Positions 17,267 through 24,575 are shown, counted from the stretch's first letter. The stretch: DNA of 55,238 nt from Verrucomicrobiota bacterium (GCA_029974925.1 JARKQH010000075.1:1-55238); one strand, 5' to 3'. Translations and numbers: made by a program. The notes: generated by a model from the sequence alone, not told the origin.

Positions 17267-18790
17267 ATGAAAGAGACACCGATAACGTTAACGCCAGCCC
17301 GCTTTGCCCAAGCCGTCACCAGCCTCCTCCTCGTGCTCTTTTCATCCTCACCCCTTGCCCAGCCCCTCGACACCCACGGTGACGACCTCTGGAACTGCGG
17401 TCCGCTGGTTGACAGGTTCTCCCTCACGCTGACAAGCGGGCAGCGAACTGAAGTGCTCGGCCCATTTTACTATTACGAGGCCCAGCCTGAGCAAACAACC
17501 TGGGCGGTGCCTCCGCTGTTTTCGTCCAGCCGGAATCCAGGCTTGGAAACACGGGAGTACGATTTCCTTTATCCCTTGCTAACCTATGACCGTTTTGGAG
17601 ACCAATATCGCTGGCAGTTGATCCAACTGCTGAGTTTTGCGGGCGGCCCGACGCAGACGGAAACGAATCGCGATCGTTTCACGGTGTTTCCCTTCTATTT
17701 TCAGCAGCGTTCCTCCGATCCCGGAGAGAACTACACGGCCTTGTTTCCGATTTACGGCAATCTCAAGCACCGGCTGATGCGCGACGAGATTCATTTCGTC
17801 CTGTTTCCCGCCTACAGCCGGACGAAAAAACGCGACGTGGTGACGCACAACTACCTGTACCCGGTTTTTCACCGTCGCAGCGGCGACGGGCTGACCGGGT
17901 GGCAGGTCTGGCCGTTGGTGGGTCATGAAGTCAAGCGGGAGACAACGCGCACCAACGATTTTGGCGAGACCGAAAAGGTGGGCGGACACGAACGGTGGAT
18001 GGCCCTTTGGCCGATTTTCTCGGAACAGCGGCTGGGGTCGGGAACCACCAACCCGGTCTGGCACCAGGCGTTATTGCCCGCCTACTACCTGAGCCGCTCA
18101 CCCGCGCGGGACCAGACCACCGTCCTCTGGCCCTTCTTTTCACGGATTGAGGACCGGGAGAAGAAGTATGTCGAGTGGCAGGCGCCGTGGCCTATTGTGG
18201 CGGTGGCGCGCGGGGAAGGAAAGACGGCGACGCGGGTGTGGCCGCTGTTCAGCCGCAGCCAATCCGAGGTCATAAGCAGCGAAACCTACCTTTGGCCACT
18301 GTACCGCCACAAGCGGGTGCAGGCAGACCCGCTGGACCGGGAACGGACCCGCATTCTCTACTTTCTTTTTTCGGACGTGAACGAGAAGAACACCGAGACC
18401 GGCAGGAGCCGCGAATGGCAGGCGCTTTGGCCCTTTTACTTTCACCGGCAGGAAGCGGATGGCAGCCGGCGGCTGCAGGTGTTGGCGCTGCTCGAGCCCA
18501 TCCTGGCCAACAACGAAAACATCGAGCGCAACTACTCGCCGCTCTGGGCGTTGTGGCGGTCCGAGCACCGCCCCGAAACGGGCCGGTCGAGCCAGTCGCT
18601 GCTGTGGAATCTCTACCGCCGGGAAACCTCGCCGGAGGAAAAGAAATGGTCCGCGCTTTTTGGATTGTTCCAGTATCGCTCGGGGACTCAAGGGAAGCGG
18701 GTGCGCCTGTTTTTCCTTCCCTTCAGCGGCCCCCGGAAGACCGCGGAGGGAGCGCCGCCAGCGGGCGCGCCGGCGCGGTCTGAAAATTGA
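17267..18790 (+). CDS. Secreted protein of unknown function with recurrent W-P-L/F motifs
   Basis: 507 residues from the ATG at 17267, chosen because GAGGG lies eight bases upstream and a signal peptide follows ('FAQAVTSLLLVLFSSSPLA'). In-frame ATGs at 17210 and 17231 are possible. The mature part is built from repeated short segments rich in aromatics: 'LGPFYYYEAQPEQTTWAVP', 'FLYPLLTYDRFGDQYRW', 'TVFPFYFQQR', 'LYPVFHRRSGDGLTGWQVW', 'ALWPIFSEQR', 'LWPFFSRIEDREKKYVEW', 'LWPFYFHRQEADGSRR'. Each unit looks like a strand, a charged turn and a W/F-P-F/L strand. This suggests a beta-propeller or outer-membrane barrel. It lies between the MMPL exporter and mlaE, so envelope or lipid transport is plausible. 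I do not recognise the family. Confidence 0.8.
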   Translation: MKETPITLTPARFAQAVTSLLLVLFSSSPLAQPLDTHGDDLWNCGPLVDRFSLTLTSGQRTEVLGPFYYYEAQPEQTTWAVPPLFSSSRNPGLETREYDFLYPLLTYDRFGDQYRWQLIQLLSFAGGPTQTETNRDRFTVFPFYFQQRSSDPGENYTALFPIYGNLKHRLMRDEIHFVLFPAYSRTKKRDVVTHNYLYPVFHRRSGDGLTGWQVWPLVGHEVKRETTRTNDFGETEKVGGHERWMALWPIFSEQRLGSGTTNPVWHQALLPAYYLSRSPARDQTTVLWPFFSRIEDREKKYVEWQAPWPIVAVARGEGKTATRVWPLFSRSQSEVISSETYLWPLYRHKRVQADPLDRERTRILYFLFSDVNEKNTETGRSREWQALWPFYFHRQEADGSRRLQVLALLEPILANNENIERNYSPLWALWRSEHRPETGRSSQSLLWNLYRRETSPEEKKWSALFGLFQYRSGTQGKRVRLFFLPFSGPRKTAEGAPPAGAPARSEN

Positions 18791-18917
18791 CTGTGCCACC
18801 TTTTCAGATACAGTCGGGAAGCCCGGGCAACGAACCGGGCGCCCGGCCGGGCGAAGTTGACGGCGGACGCCTGAAGCAGGGCGGTTCGGGAAGACGACGC
18901 TGCCGGGGTGAACAGGT

Positions 18918-19655
18918 ATGTTTCAAAATATCGGAGAAATGGTGATTTTGTTCTGGCGCACGCTGCTGGCCCTGCCGCAGACGTGGCGCCAGCGGCAAAA
19001 GGTGTTCGACCAGTTTTTCGAGATCGGCAACGCCAGCCTGCTGATGGTCTGCATCCTGTCGTTTTTCATCGGCGGCGTCATCGCCCTCCAAACGGGACCG
19101 GTGCTGGTCGAACGCGGCCTGGCCAGCGCCGTCGGCGGCGTGGTCGGCATCGCCATCTGCAAGGAGCTGGCGCCGGTCATGATGTCCATCCTGATTGCCG
19201 GCCGGATTGGTTCGGCCATGGCCGCCGAGATCGGCTCGATGCGGGTGTACCAGGAGATTGACGCGCTGCGGACGATGAATATCAACCCCATTACGTACCT
19301 GGTGCTGCCGCGGCTGGTGGCCATCGCGGTGGCGCTCCCCTTGCTGGTCATTTTTTCGATCCTGGTGGGCTGGCTTGGCGGCGCCCTGGTCTCGGTCGCC
19401 AACACCCGGATTGACATCCCTTTCGAGTCGTTCTTCACCACCCTCGACGATGTGGTGGCACTGAAGGATGTGGTCAACGGCGTGTTCAAGAGCTTCATTT
19501 TTGCGCTGGTGGTGGGCACCGTCTGCTGTCACCAGGGCCTGATCACGCGGGGAGGGCCGCGCGGTATCGGCCGGTCCGTCACCAAAGCGGTGGTCAACTC
19601 GATCGTGCTGATTGTGCTCTTTGACTACATCCTCACCCGCATCCTGTTGCGCTGA
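18918..19655 (+). CDS. mlaE: MlaE-family ABC transporter permease
   Basis: A 245-residue inner-membrane protein of the MlaE/YrbE family. Hallmarks are 'FFIGGVIALQTGPVLVERG', 'IAICKELAPVMMSILIAGR', 'IGSAMAAEIGSMRVYQEID' and 'ALRTMNINPITYLVLPR'. With MlaF and MlaD it forms the complex that moves phospholipids between inner and outer membrane and maintains lipid asymmetry. Its TGA shares one base with the mlaF ATG at 19655, and mlaD follows 10 bases after mlaF. No mlaA, mlaB or mlaC gene is seen here. The ATG at 18918 has AACAGG very close upstream. Confidence 0.95.
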   Translation: MFQNIGEMVILFWRTLLALPQTWRQRQKVFDQFFEIGNASLLMVCILSFFIGGVIALQTGPVLVERGLASAVGGVVGIAICKELAPVMMSILIAGRIGSAMAAEIGSMRVYQEIDALRTMNINPITYLVLPRLVAIAVALPLLVIFSILVGWLGGALVSVANTRIDIPFESFFTTLDDVVALKDVVNGVFKSFIFALVVGTVCCHQGLITRGGPRGIGRSVTKAVVNSIVLIVLFDYILTRILLR

Positions 19656-20416
19656 TGAACCAGGCCAATTCCAACCTTCACGGGGTCGGCGTCCAGGTTC
19701 GGGGGCTGCAAAAGAGCTTCGGCGGCCAGCGGGTGCTCAAGGGGCTGGATTTCGACGTCCAACCGGGAGAGATCTTTGTGATCATGGGGCCCAGCGGCAG
19801 CGGCAAGTCGGTGCTGTTGAAACACCTGGTGGGGTTGGAGGAACCGGACGCCGGCGACATCCTCATCCAGGGGGAATCCATCCGCTCCGGCGACGTGCTG
19901 AGCAAATACCGCCTGGCGATGGTGTTTCAATCCGGCGGGCTGCTGAACTCGCTGACCGTGGGCGAAAATGTCGGGCTCTACCTGAGCGAACATCGGCTCA
20001 AGCCGCCCGAGGAAATTGCGCGCATCGTGAACGAGAAGCTCGAGGTGGTCGGGCTGGCGGGCACGCAGGAGAAAATGCCTTCGGAACTCTCCGGCGGCAT
20101 GCGCAAGCGCGCCGCCATTGCCCGGGCCTTGGTCATCGAACCGCAGTTGATCCTTTACGACGAACCGACCAGCGAGCTGGACCCGCTGTCGGCCGTGATC
20201 ATTGCCGAGGAAATCGTCAGCCTCAACCAGCGAACGGGGGTGACCTCGCTGGTGGTATCGCACGATCGCGAGCTGGCCTTCGGGGTGGCCGACCGCGTCG
20301 CCGTGATTCACGAAGGCCGCATCCTGACAATCGGCACCCCCGAGCAGGTCCGCCAATGCGCCGAACCCCTCGTGCGGGAATTCCTCAGCGCCGGATTTAA
20401 ACGCAACTCCTCCTAG
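19655..20416 (+). CDS. mlaF: MlaF-family ABC transporter ATP-binding protein
   Basis: 253 residues with all ABC ATPase motifs: Walker A 'GPSGSGKS' near residue 45, Q-loop 'MVFQSGGLLNSLTVGENVG', signature 'LSGGMRKRAAIARAL' near 145, Walker B 'LILYDEPTSELDP' near 168, and the switch His in 'LVVSHDRELAF'. 'QSGGLLNSLTV' and the 'GGMRKR' signature are typical of MlaF-type lipid transporters rather than other importers. It powers the MlaE permease encoded immediately upstream. Confidence 0.95.
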   Translation: MNQANSNLHGVGVQVRGLQKSFGGQRVLKGLDFDVQPGEIFVIMGPSGSGKSVLLKHLVGLEEPDAGDILIQGESIRSGDVLSKYRLAMVFQSGGLLNSLTVGENVGLYLSEHRLKPPEEIARIVNEKLEVVGLAGTQEKMPSELSGGMRKRAAIARALVIEPQLILYDEPTSELDPLSAVIIAEEIVSLNQRTGVTSLVVSHDRELAFGVADRVAVIHEGRILTIGTPEQVRQCAEPLVREFLSAGFKRNSS

Positions 20417-20426
20417 CTGTCTGGTT

Positions 20427-21443
20427 ATGAAAAACACGCTTGAAACTCGACTCGGCATTTTCGTGGCCCTGGTGGTGATCGCCGCCGTGTTGATCCTGGA
20501 AACCCTCGGCGGCATTGACCTGTTCCAGCGCGGCTATTATGTCGCCGCGCTCTTCGACAACGTCCAGGACCTCAAGGTGGGCGACCGCGTCAAGATGGCC
20601 GGCGTCGAAATCGGCCGCGTCCACGGCATCGAACTGACCAACAACAAGGTGCTGGTGAACATGAAGCTCAAGGAAGGCGCGCAGGTGAGAACCGACAGCA
20701 TTGCCCGGGTCCAATTCACCGGCTTGATGGGACAGAATTACGTGGCCATCAGCTTCGGCTCGCCCGGCGCCCCCCTGGCCGCGCGGGAAAACACCTACCT
20801 GGCCACCGCGGAGCAGCCCGACCTGGCCGCCATCATGCAAAAGATGGACAACGTGGCCTCCGGGGTGGAAAACCTCACGCGCAGCTTTACCGGCGAAAAG
20901 ATTGACAATCTGCTCGGTCCGTTCACGGATTTCATCAAGGCCAATCAAGTGCCCCTGACCACTACCATTGCCAACCTCCAGAAGATTTCCTCCCAGATCA
21001 CACGCGGGGAGGGGACGATCGGCAAGTTGATTTACGACGACGCCCTGTACCAGTCCACGCATGCCGCCATCACCAACATTCAGGAGCTGAGCGCGGACGT
21101 GAAGCTGGGGTTGGCCGATGCCCGGCAGGCCATGAGCGACGCCCGCCTGGCCATTGGCGATGCCCGCGAGCTCATGGCCAACGCCAAAGCTGGCCAGGGC
21201 ACCGTCGGCAAGCTGCTCACCGACGAGGCGCTCTACCGCGAAACCACCAATGCCATGACCCAGCTCCGTGAGATTCTCCAGAAGATGAATCAGGGCCAGG
21301 GCACCGTCGGAAAACTCATCAACGACCAGGAATTCTACAAGAACGCCAAACTGAGCCTGCAAAAAGTGGATAAAGCCACCGAAAGCCTGGAAGACCAGGG
21401 CCCGCTGAGCGTCATCGGCCTGGTGTTCGGGAACCTCTTTTAG
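20427..21443 (+). CDS. mlaD: MlaD/MCE-family substrate-binding protein
   Basis: 338 residues. One N-terminal membrane anchor ('LGIFVALVVIAAVLILETL') is followed by an MCE domain at residues ~35-115 ('VQDLKVGDRVKMAGVEIGR', 'IARVQFTGLMGQNYVAISF'). The rest is a long helical C-terminal part. This part carries three copies of a short motif: 'GEGTIGKLIYDDALYQ', 'GQGTVGKLLTDEALYRE', 'GQGTVGKLINDQEFYKN'. E. coli MlaD has only ~183 residues, so the C-terminal extension is more like the Mce proteins of actinobacteria and plastid TGD2-like proteins. It should form the hexameric periplasmic ring of the MlaFED complex. It is the last gene of the operon, with 17 bases to the convergent FN3 gene. Confidence 0.92.
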   Translation: MKNTLETRLGIFVALVVIAAVLILETLGGIDLFQRGYYVAALFDNVQDLKVGDRVKMAGVEIGRVHGIELTNNKVLVNMKLKEGAQVRTDSIARVQFTGLMGQNYVAISFGSPGAPLAARENTYLATAEQPDLAAIMQKMDNVASGVENLTRSFTGEKIDNLLGPFTDFIKANQVPLTTTIANLQKISSQITRGEGTIGKLIYDDALYQSTHAAITNIQELSADVKLGLADARQAMSDARLAIGDARELMANAKAGQGTVGKLLTDEALYRETTNAMTQLREILQKMNQGQGTVGKLINDQEFYKNAKLSLQKVDKATESLEDQGPLSVIGLVFGNLF

Positions 21444-21460
21444 CTTCGCTGGCGCGGAGC

Positions 21461-22291
21461 TCAGGAGGTGACCTGGCGCGCGCGGTAAAACCGGCGGGGT
21501 TGGCTGGTTGCGGCGGTGTCTGTGAACTGGGCGGCGCCGGCGGAGTTGGCTGTCACCGTTCCCAGCGCCTGCCACTGGCCGAGGGCCCCCGCTCCTTGGA
21601 TTTCATAGGTGAAGCCTGGCGCGCCGGCCAGGCTCACCACGGCCTGTTTCTGCGCGTTGAGCCGGAGGAAAAGCCTGGCGGTTTGCGGAGCGCTGAGGAG
21701 CCGCAAACGATAGAAGCGCGCGGGGTAAGCCGCGGCGTTGGTGTCGGTGAACTGCGCCGAACCGGCCGCGTTGAGTGTCACAGTGCCCAGCGAAAGCCAT
21801 TTGCTGAAGGTCTGGCTGCCCTGCACTTCGTAGGTGTAACCCGCCGGCCCGGTGACGAAGAGCACAGCTTCTTTTTGCGGAGTGATGCGCACGACGAGGC
21901 TGGGCTGGGTGGGGCTCGGGACCAACTGGCTGACCTCGGTCGAAAAGGCGCTTTCCAAGCCGCTGCTGGAGAGGGCGGTGGCGGCAAAATAGTATCGCAC
22001 GCCCGCACTCAGACCGGTCACGGTGGCCCGGTTGGTGTTGCCCACCGCCAGGAATTGGGTGTAGGTGCCGGGGGCGGTGCCATAATAAATCCGGTAGCCG
22101 GTCACCGTGGTTGAAGGGCTGGGGTCCCAAGCCAGGGTCACGCTGCCGGCGCGGGCAGTCCCCACAGTCAGAACCGCGATCAGGAGGTTCACAAAAACGC
22201 GCCGGCGACAAACCGCCCCGCGCGGGCGGGGGCCTCCCGCAGCGGCCGGTTCGATGCCAGGGTCAGCAGAAAAAATCGGTTGCTTCAGCAT
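21461..22291 (-). CDS. Secreted fibronectin type III protein with two C-terminal beta repeats
   Basis: 276 residues. A long, basic N-terminal region precedes a hydrophobic signal ('VFVNLLIAVLTVGTARA'), so a start nearer the signal is possible, for example the GTG inside 'RVFVNLL'. One FN3 domain lies at ~48-125 ('SVTLAWDPSPSTTVTGYRI', 'VTGLSAGVRYYFAATALSS'). Two repeats of ~65 residues follow, each with 'YEVQGSQTFSKWLSLGTVT'/'YEIQGAGALGQWQALGTVT' then 'AQFTDT' and 'ARFYRLRL'/'RRFYRARQ'. The '-A/RRFYR-' ending recurs in the partial gene at 55147. Such proteins are likely extracellular and adhesive or structural; there is no enzyme motif. Confidence 0.8.
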   Translation of the reverse strand: MLKQPIFSADPGIEPAAAGGPRPRGAVCRRRVFVNLLIAVLTVGTARAGSVTLAWDPSPSTTVTGYRIYYGTAPGTYTQFLAVGNTNRATVTGLSAGVRYYFAATALSSSGLESAFSTEVSQLVPSPTQPSLVVRITPQKEAVLFVTGPAGYTYEVQGSQTFSKWLSLGTVTLNAAGSAQFTDTNAAAYPARFYRLRLLSAPQTARLFLRLNAQKQAVVSLAGAPGFTYEIQGAGALGQWQALGTVTANSAGAAQFTDTAATSQPRRFYRARQVTS

Positions 22292-22489
22292 GTACTAATG
22301 GGAACAGGGAGAGGTCGCGCTGTGAACTTGGGACCTTTCCGGTTGGCCCCTAGGCAAATCCTTGGGCGATTTTTTTGAACGCTGGCGCGCAGGGTGCCGG
22401 CGCCCTTCGGCATCTCGCTGGGCTGGGCGTGCCGCGGGCAGAGCCCGCCAGTGCCGGCCACGACTGGCGTGGCTGCCAGAAGCGCTCGA

Positions 22490-22511
22490 TTCCTGGCAGC
22501 CGTTACGGGAA
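22490..22511 (+). promoter_or_regulatory. Operator-like inverted repeat of the broken PemK-type module
   Basis: TTCCT at 22490-22494 and GGAA at 22508-22511 stand in the same place relative to the start as the TTCCT/AGGAA pair at 306-327. Flanking bases (CGATTCCTG and GGGAAATTCCCAT-type) are also shared, so this module arose from the same ancestor, promoter included. Confidence 0.3.
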
Positions 22512-22517
22512 ATTCCC

Positions 22518-22834
22518 ATGGTGAAGAGGTTGAAGGTGGATGCCTGCAAACGCATCCGGTCGTTTGGACTTCGCCGCCGGACCGCTGTGCCAGGGTGGGA
22601 ATCGTCAACGTGCTGTTCGGTGCCAGCCAACGCCAAAGTCGCATGCCCCATCCCTTTGAAGTGGGGCTGAAAGGCGCCGGGGGGATGGACTGGGAGACGT
22701 TTTCCGACTGCTCCATGCTCCATGCCCTCGAATCGGGAAAGCTCACGTGCCGCCGAGGCCGCGTCAGCCGGGACCGGCGAAACGCAATTCGCGCCACGAT
22801 TCGCGATGTGTTTCGCCTCGGAGGGGTGGGCTAA
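22518..22834 (+). pseudogene. Broken antitoxin/PemK toxin pair (internal deletion)
   Basis: The ATG at 22518 opens 'MVKRLKVDACKRIR', matching the first residues of the antitoxin at 337. At CGCATCCGG (22551-22559) the DNA jumps straight to the middle of the toxin, matching from CGCATCCGG at 610-618 of the intact pair. The antitoxin there has CGTATTCGG at 367-375, so a 243-bp loss between these near-identical 9-mers explains the join. The antitoxin and toxin use different frames, so the fused frame reads nonsense ('SFGLRRRTAVPG'). The toxin's own frame still gives 'VVWTSPPDRCARVGIVNVL' and an intact C-terminal end ('AIRATIRDVFRLGGVG', TAA 22832-22834) without a proper start. Repeat R3 follows one base later. 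Confidence 0.85.
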
Positions 22835-22835
22835 A

Positions 22836-22915
22836 CCCTGATCCTCCCCCTCGGCGCCCCCCCACGGTCCGGCTTCCGTGCCACCCAAGACCGGGCCGGC
22901 AGGCCCCGCGCGGGC
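22836..22915 (+). repeat. Toxin-downstream repeat, copy R3
   Basis: Begins one base after the toxin-frame stop with CCCTGATCCTCCCC and includes 'CGGTCCGGCTTCCGTGCCAC' (22863-22882) and GGGCCGGCAGGCCCCGCGC. It is nearly identical to R4 over its first 75 bases and more distant from R1/R2. It lacks the 'GTCGAAGCCG' box and appears cut short where the leader of the next module begins. CGGTC and GACCG can pair. Confidence 0.65.
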
Positions 22916-22979
22916 AAGAGTGGCCGGCCGGGACTTGGGCCGGCTTGCGTTTACTGCTGAAATCGGCCAAAATTGTAAG

Positions 22980-23192
22980 ATGAAGACAGTCTCCGTGCGT
23001 GATTTCACGACCCGCTTTGCGACGTTGAGCCATTCCCCGCTGAAAGTCCGGCGCCGGGGCAAGATTCTCGGGACCTGGACCCCGGAACCCAAGGCTCCGG
23101 CGCCCCTGGATGTCATGAAACGGTTGAAGCAACACTTTAAGCAGCCGTTGCCATTCACGGGTTTGGAGGTCCTGAAGGAGGGCAAAAGGTGA
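22980..23192 (+). CDS. Phd/YefM-like antitoxin
   Basis: 70 residues from the ATG at 22980. 'MKTVSVRDFTTRFATLSHSP' followed by 'LKVRRRGKILGTWTP' matches the N-terminal DNA-binding fold of Phd/YefM-type antitoxins, which have a 'V-R-x-F/L...V.RRGK.....P' pattern. The C-terminal part ('LKQHFKQPLPFTGLEVLKE') would bind the toxin. Its TGA overlaps the GTG start of the PIN toxin by four bases, the same coupling as in the PemK pair. Family members repress their own promoter and block the toxin nuclease. Upstream lies R3, so the module's promoter must be within the ~60 bases between them. Confidence 0.75.
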   Translation: MKTVSVRDFTTRFATLSHSPLKVRRRGKILGTWTPEPKAPAPLDVMKRLKQHFKQPLPFTGLEVLKEGKR

Positions 23193-23650
23193 TCTACGCG
23201 GATTCGAGCTTCCTGTTTTCATTCTATGCTCTGGATGGCAACTCGCCCGCCGCGGCCGCCGCTTATGCCACTGACGGCCGGCGGCCTCTTTTGCTCACTC
23301 CCTGGCAGCGGTTCGAGTTGAGAAACGCCGTTCGCCTGGCAGTCCATCGTCTAAAACGGGCGAGGCTCTCCATCCTCTTTCGTCCTGCCCACGTCTTCAA
23401 GCAGGTCCAGGAGGACCTGGATGCCGGCCGGTTGCGCCACGCCGAAGTGGATTGGCGCGAGAGCCTCCGCCTTGCCGAGGAGTTAAGCAGCCAGTACACC
23501 GAAACAACCGGACCCGGCGCAGTGGATGTATGGCACGTTGCCGCAGCCGTTCTGCTCGAAGCGGATACCTTTTGGACGTTCGATGATGAGCAACGGCTCC
23601 TGGCTGATCGGTGTGGGCGATTCCGCAAGGTTCCCAAACTAACACCCTGA
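23189..23650 (+). CDS. PIN-domain toxin (VapC-like)
   Basis: 153 residues from the GTG at 23189 ('MIYADSSFLFSFYALD'). The four acidic positions of a PIN ribonuclease can be placed: Asp in 'YADSSF', Glu in 'RFELRNAV', Asp in 'GAVDVWHVAAAVLL' and Asp in 'FWTFDDEQRLLA'. PIN toxins cut tRNA or rRNA in a metal-dependent way. Its partner is the Phd-like protein just upstream. The stop TGA (23648-23650) lies inside the CCCTGATCC that opens repeat R4, so the last codons of the gene are made of repeat sequence. Confidence 0.88.
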   Translation: MIYADSSFLFSFYALDGNSPAAAAAYATDGRRPLLLTPWQRFELRNAVRLAVHRLKRARLSILFRPAHVFKQVQEDLDAGRLRHAEVDWRESLRLAEELSSQYTETTGPGAVDVWHVAAAVLLEADTFWTFDDEQRLLADRCGRFRKVPKLTP

Positions 23651-23773
23651 TCCTCCCCCTCGGCGCCCCCCCCACGGTCCGGCTTCCGTGCCACCCAGGA
23701 CCGGCCCGGCAGGCCCCGCACCTCCCGCAGGTCGAAGCCGCAGTCGGCCGCAAACTTGAGGCAAACGTGTTAC
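23642..23773 (+). repeat. Toxin-downstream repeat, copy R4
   Basis: Opens with ACACCCTGATCCTCCCC, which includes the PIN toxin stop, and can be followed to GTGTTAC at 23767-23773, the same end as R1, making about 130 bases. It contains CGGTCC and GGACCG (6-bp inverted repeat), 'GGCCCGGCAGGCCCCGC' and 'GGTCGAAGCCGCAG'. The minus-strand reading 'CGFDLREVRGLPGRSWVAR' is a decayed form of the peptide in R1 and R2. Confidence 0.7.
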
Positions 23774-23859
23774 CCCCCTTGCGCCCGCCCTGGGCGTGCC
23801 GGCAGGGGGCCTGGGGCCGGACAAGGTGGCCATGCCCCCCGCTTGAAATCCGCTGTGTT

Positions 23860-23880
23860 ATACATACACTGTGGATGTAT
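23860..23880 (+). promoter_or_regulatory. Putative VapB operator and -10 region
   Basis: ATACAT (23860-23865) and ATGTAT (23875-23880) form a 6-bp inverted repeat with a nine-base spacer that runs into the vapB start codon. TTATACAT just upstream resembles a -10 element, which would make the transcript very short-leadered or leaderless. This is the usual place for VapB autoregulation. Confidence 0.4.
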
Positions 23881-24106
23881 GGGAAAGTCGGCCAATCTCA
23901 GTGATGAAGCTTATGCGCTGCTCAAAGCCAACAAGCGGAGCGAAAAAGAGAGCCTGAGCCAGGTCATCTTGCGGATGGTCCCGAAACCCATCCGCACGTT
24001 CGGGGACCTCGAGAAGCACCTCGAGGGCCTGGATGATTCGGTTTTTGACCGGATAGACGTCGAGGCCCTCCGCCGCGTTCGGGAGCGCAAACGCCATGCT
24101 CACTGA
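23879..24106 (+). CDS. vapB: VapB-type antitoxin (DUF217-like)
   Basis: 75 residues from the ATG at 23879: 'MGKSANLSDEAYALLKANKR' then 'SEKESLSQVILRMV', the ribbon-helix-helix pattern of DUF217/VapB antitoxins, where '.LSDEAY..L...K...ESFS..I..L' is conserved. The C-terminal half ('LEGLDDSVFDRIDVEALRR') is the toxin-binding part. It overlaps vapC by 11 bases. Hardly any leader separates the gene from the -10-like box, so initiation may be leaderless. It follows repeat R4 by about 105 bases. Confidence 0.82.
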   Translation: MGKSANLSDEAYALLKANKRSEKESLSQVILRMVPKPIRTFGDLEKHLEGLDDSVFDRIDVEALRRVRERKRHAH

Positions 24107-24482
24107 TACCACCTTCTGGATTGACCTCCTCGAGGAACGGCGCCAATACGGGCACAAGGCCGCGCTCCAGCGAGGCCCGGCACACGCGTTCCTCGCCTCG
24201 CACCGCGCGCACGAGCTGAGTGTTTCCATTGTCACATGGGAGGAACTGGCCGAGGGCGTTGACAATCCGGCCGCCATGGATGCCTTGCTTCAGGGGGTTA
24301 GAATTCTGCTCCTGCCTAAACAGGTCGCCTGGGAGACCAGCCGTATTCAGCGCGAAGTGGGCCGGCGTCTGGGCGAGAATGACGCCTGGCTCGCCGGCAC
24401 GGCGCGAGCCTGGGGTATGCGGCTGGTCACACGCGATGCCGCGTTTGCGCGCGTGCGGCGTCTGAACTGCGTGGCTTATTAA
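24096..24482 (+). CDS. vapC: VapC PIN-domain toxin
   Basis: 128 residues, standard VapC size. Catalytic acidic residues: Asp4 in 'MLTDTTFWIDLLEE', Glu in 'SIVTWEELAEGVDN', Asp in 'LGENDAWLAGTARAW' and Asp in 'RLVTRDAAFARV'. VapC proteins are ribonucleases that cut tRNA or 23S rRNA. The order vapB-vapC with a short overlap is standard. The TAA is directly followed by R5, and the proS gene begins 165 bases downstream. Confidence 0.93.
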   Translation: MLTDTTFWIDLLEERRQYGHKAALQRGPAHAFLASHRAHELSVSIVTWEELAEGVDNPAAMDALLQGVRILLLPKQVAWETSRIQREVGRRLGENDAWLAGTARAWGMRLVTRDAAFARVRRLNCVAY

Positions 24483-24575
24483 CGGGCAAACCTCCCCCTC
24501 GGCTCCACGCCGCTGTCCAATTGCCCGCCACCCAGGACACGGCCGGCAGGCCGCGCAGCGCCGGCTGCCGGCACA
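24483..24575 (+). repeat. Toxin-downstream repeat, copy R5
   Basis: Most diverged copy. It starts at the base after the vapC stop, lacks the exact CCCTGATCC opening (GGGCAAACCTCCCCCTCGG instead) but keeps 'CGCCGCTGTCC', 'GCCACCCAGGACACGGCCGG' (24529-24548) and 'CAGGCCGCGCAGC' in the same order as R2-R4. TGTCC and GGACA can pair where R4 has GGTCC and GGACC. Confidence 0.55.

Noticed and set aside
20397-21575. 392-codon minus-strand frame opposite mlaD
   Set aside because: mlaD has a clear MCE domain and operon place; the reverse frame has none.
22836-23773. R3-R4 as a CRISPR array
   Set aside because: Copies are ~100 bp, diverged, separated by genes, with no uniform spacers and no cas genes.
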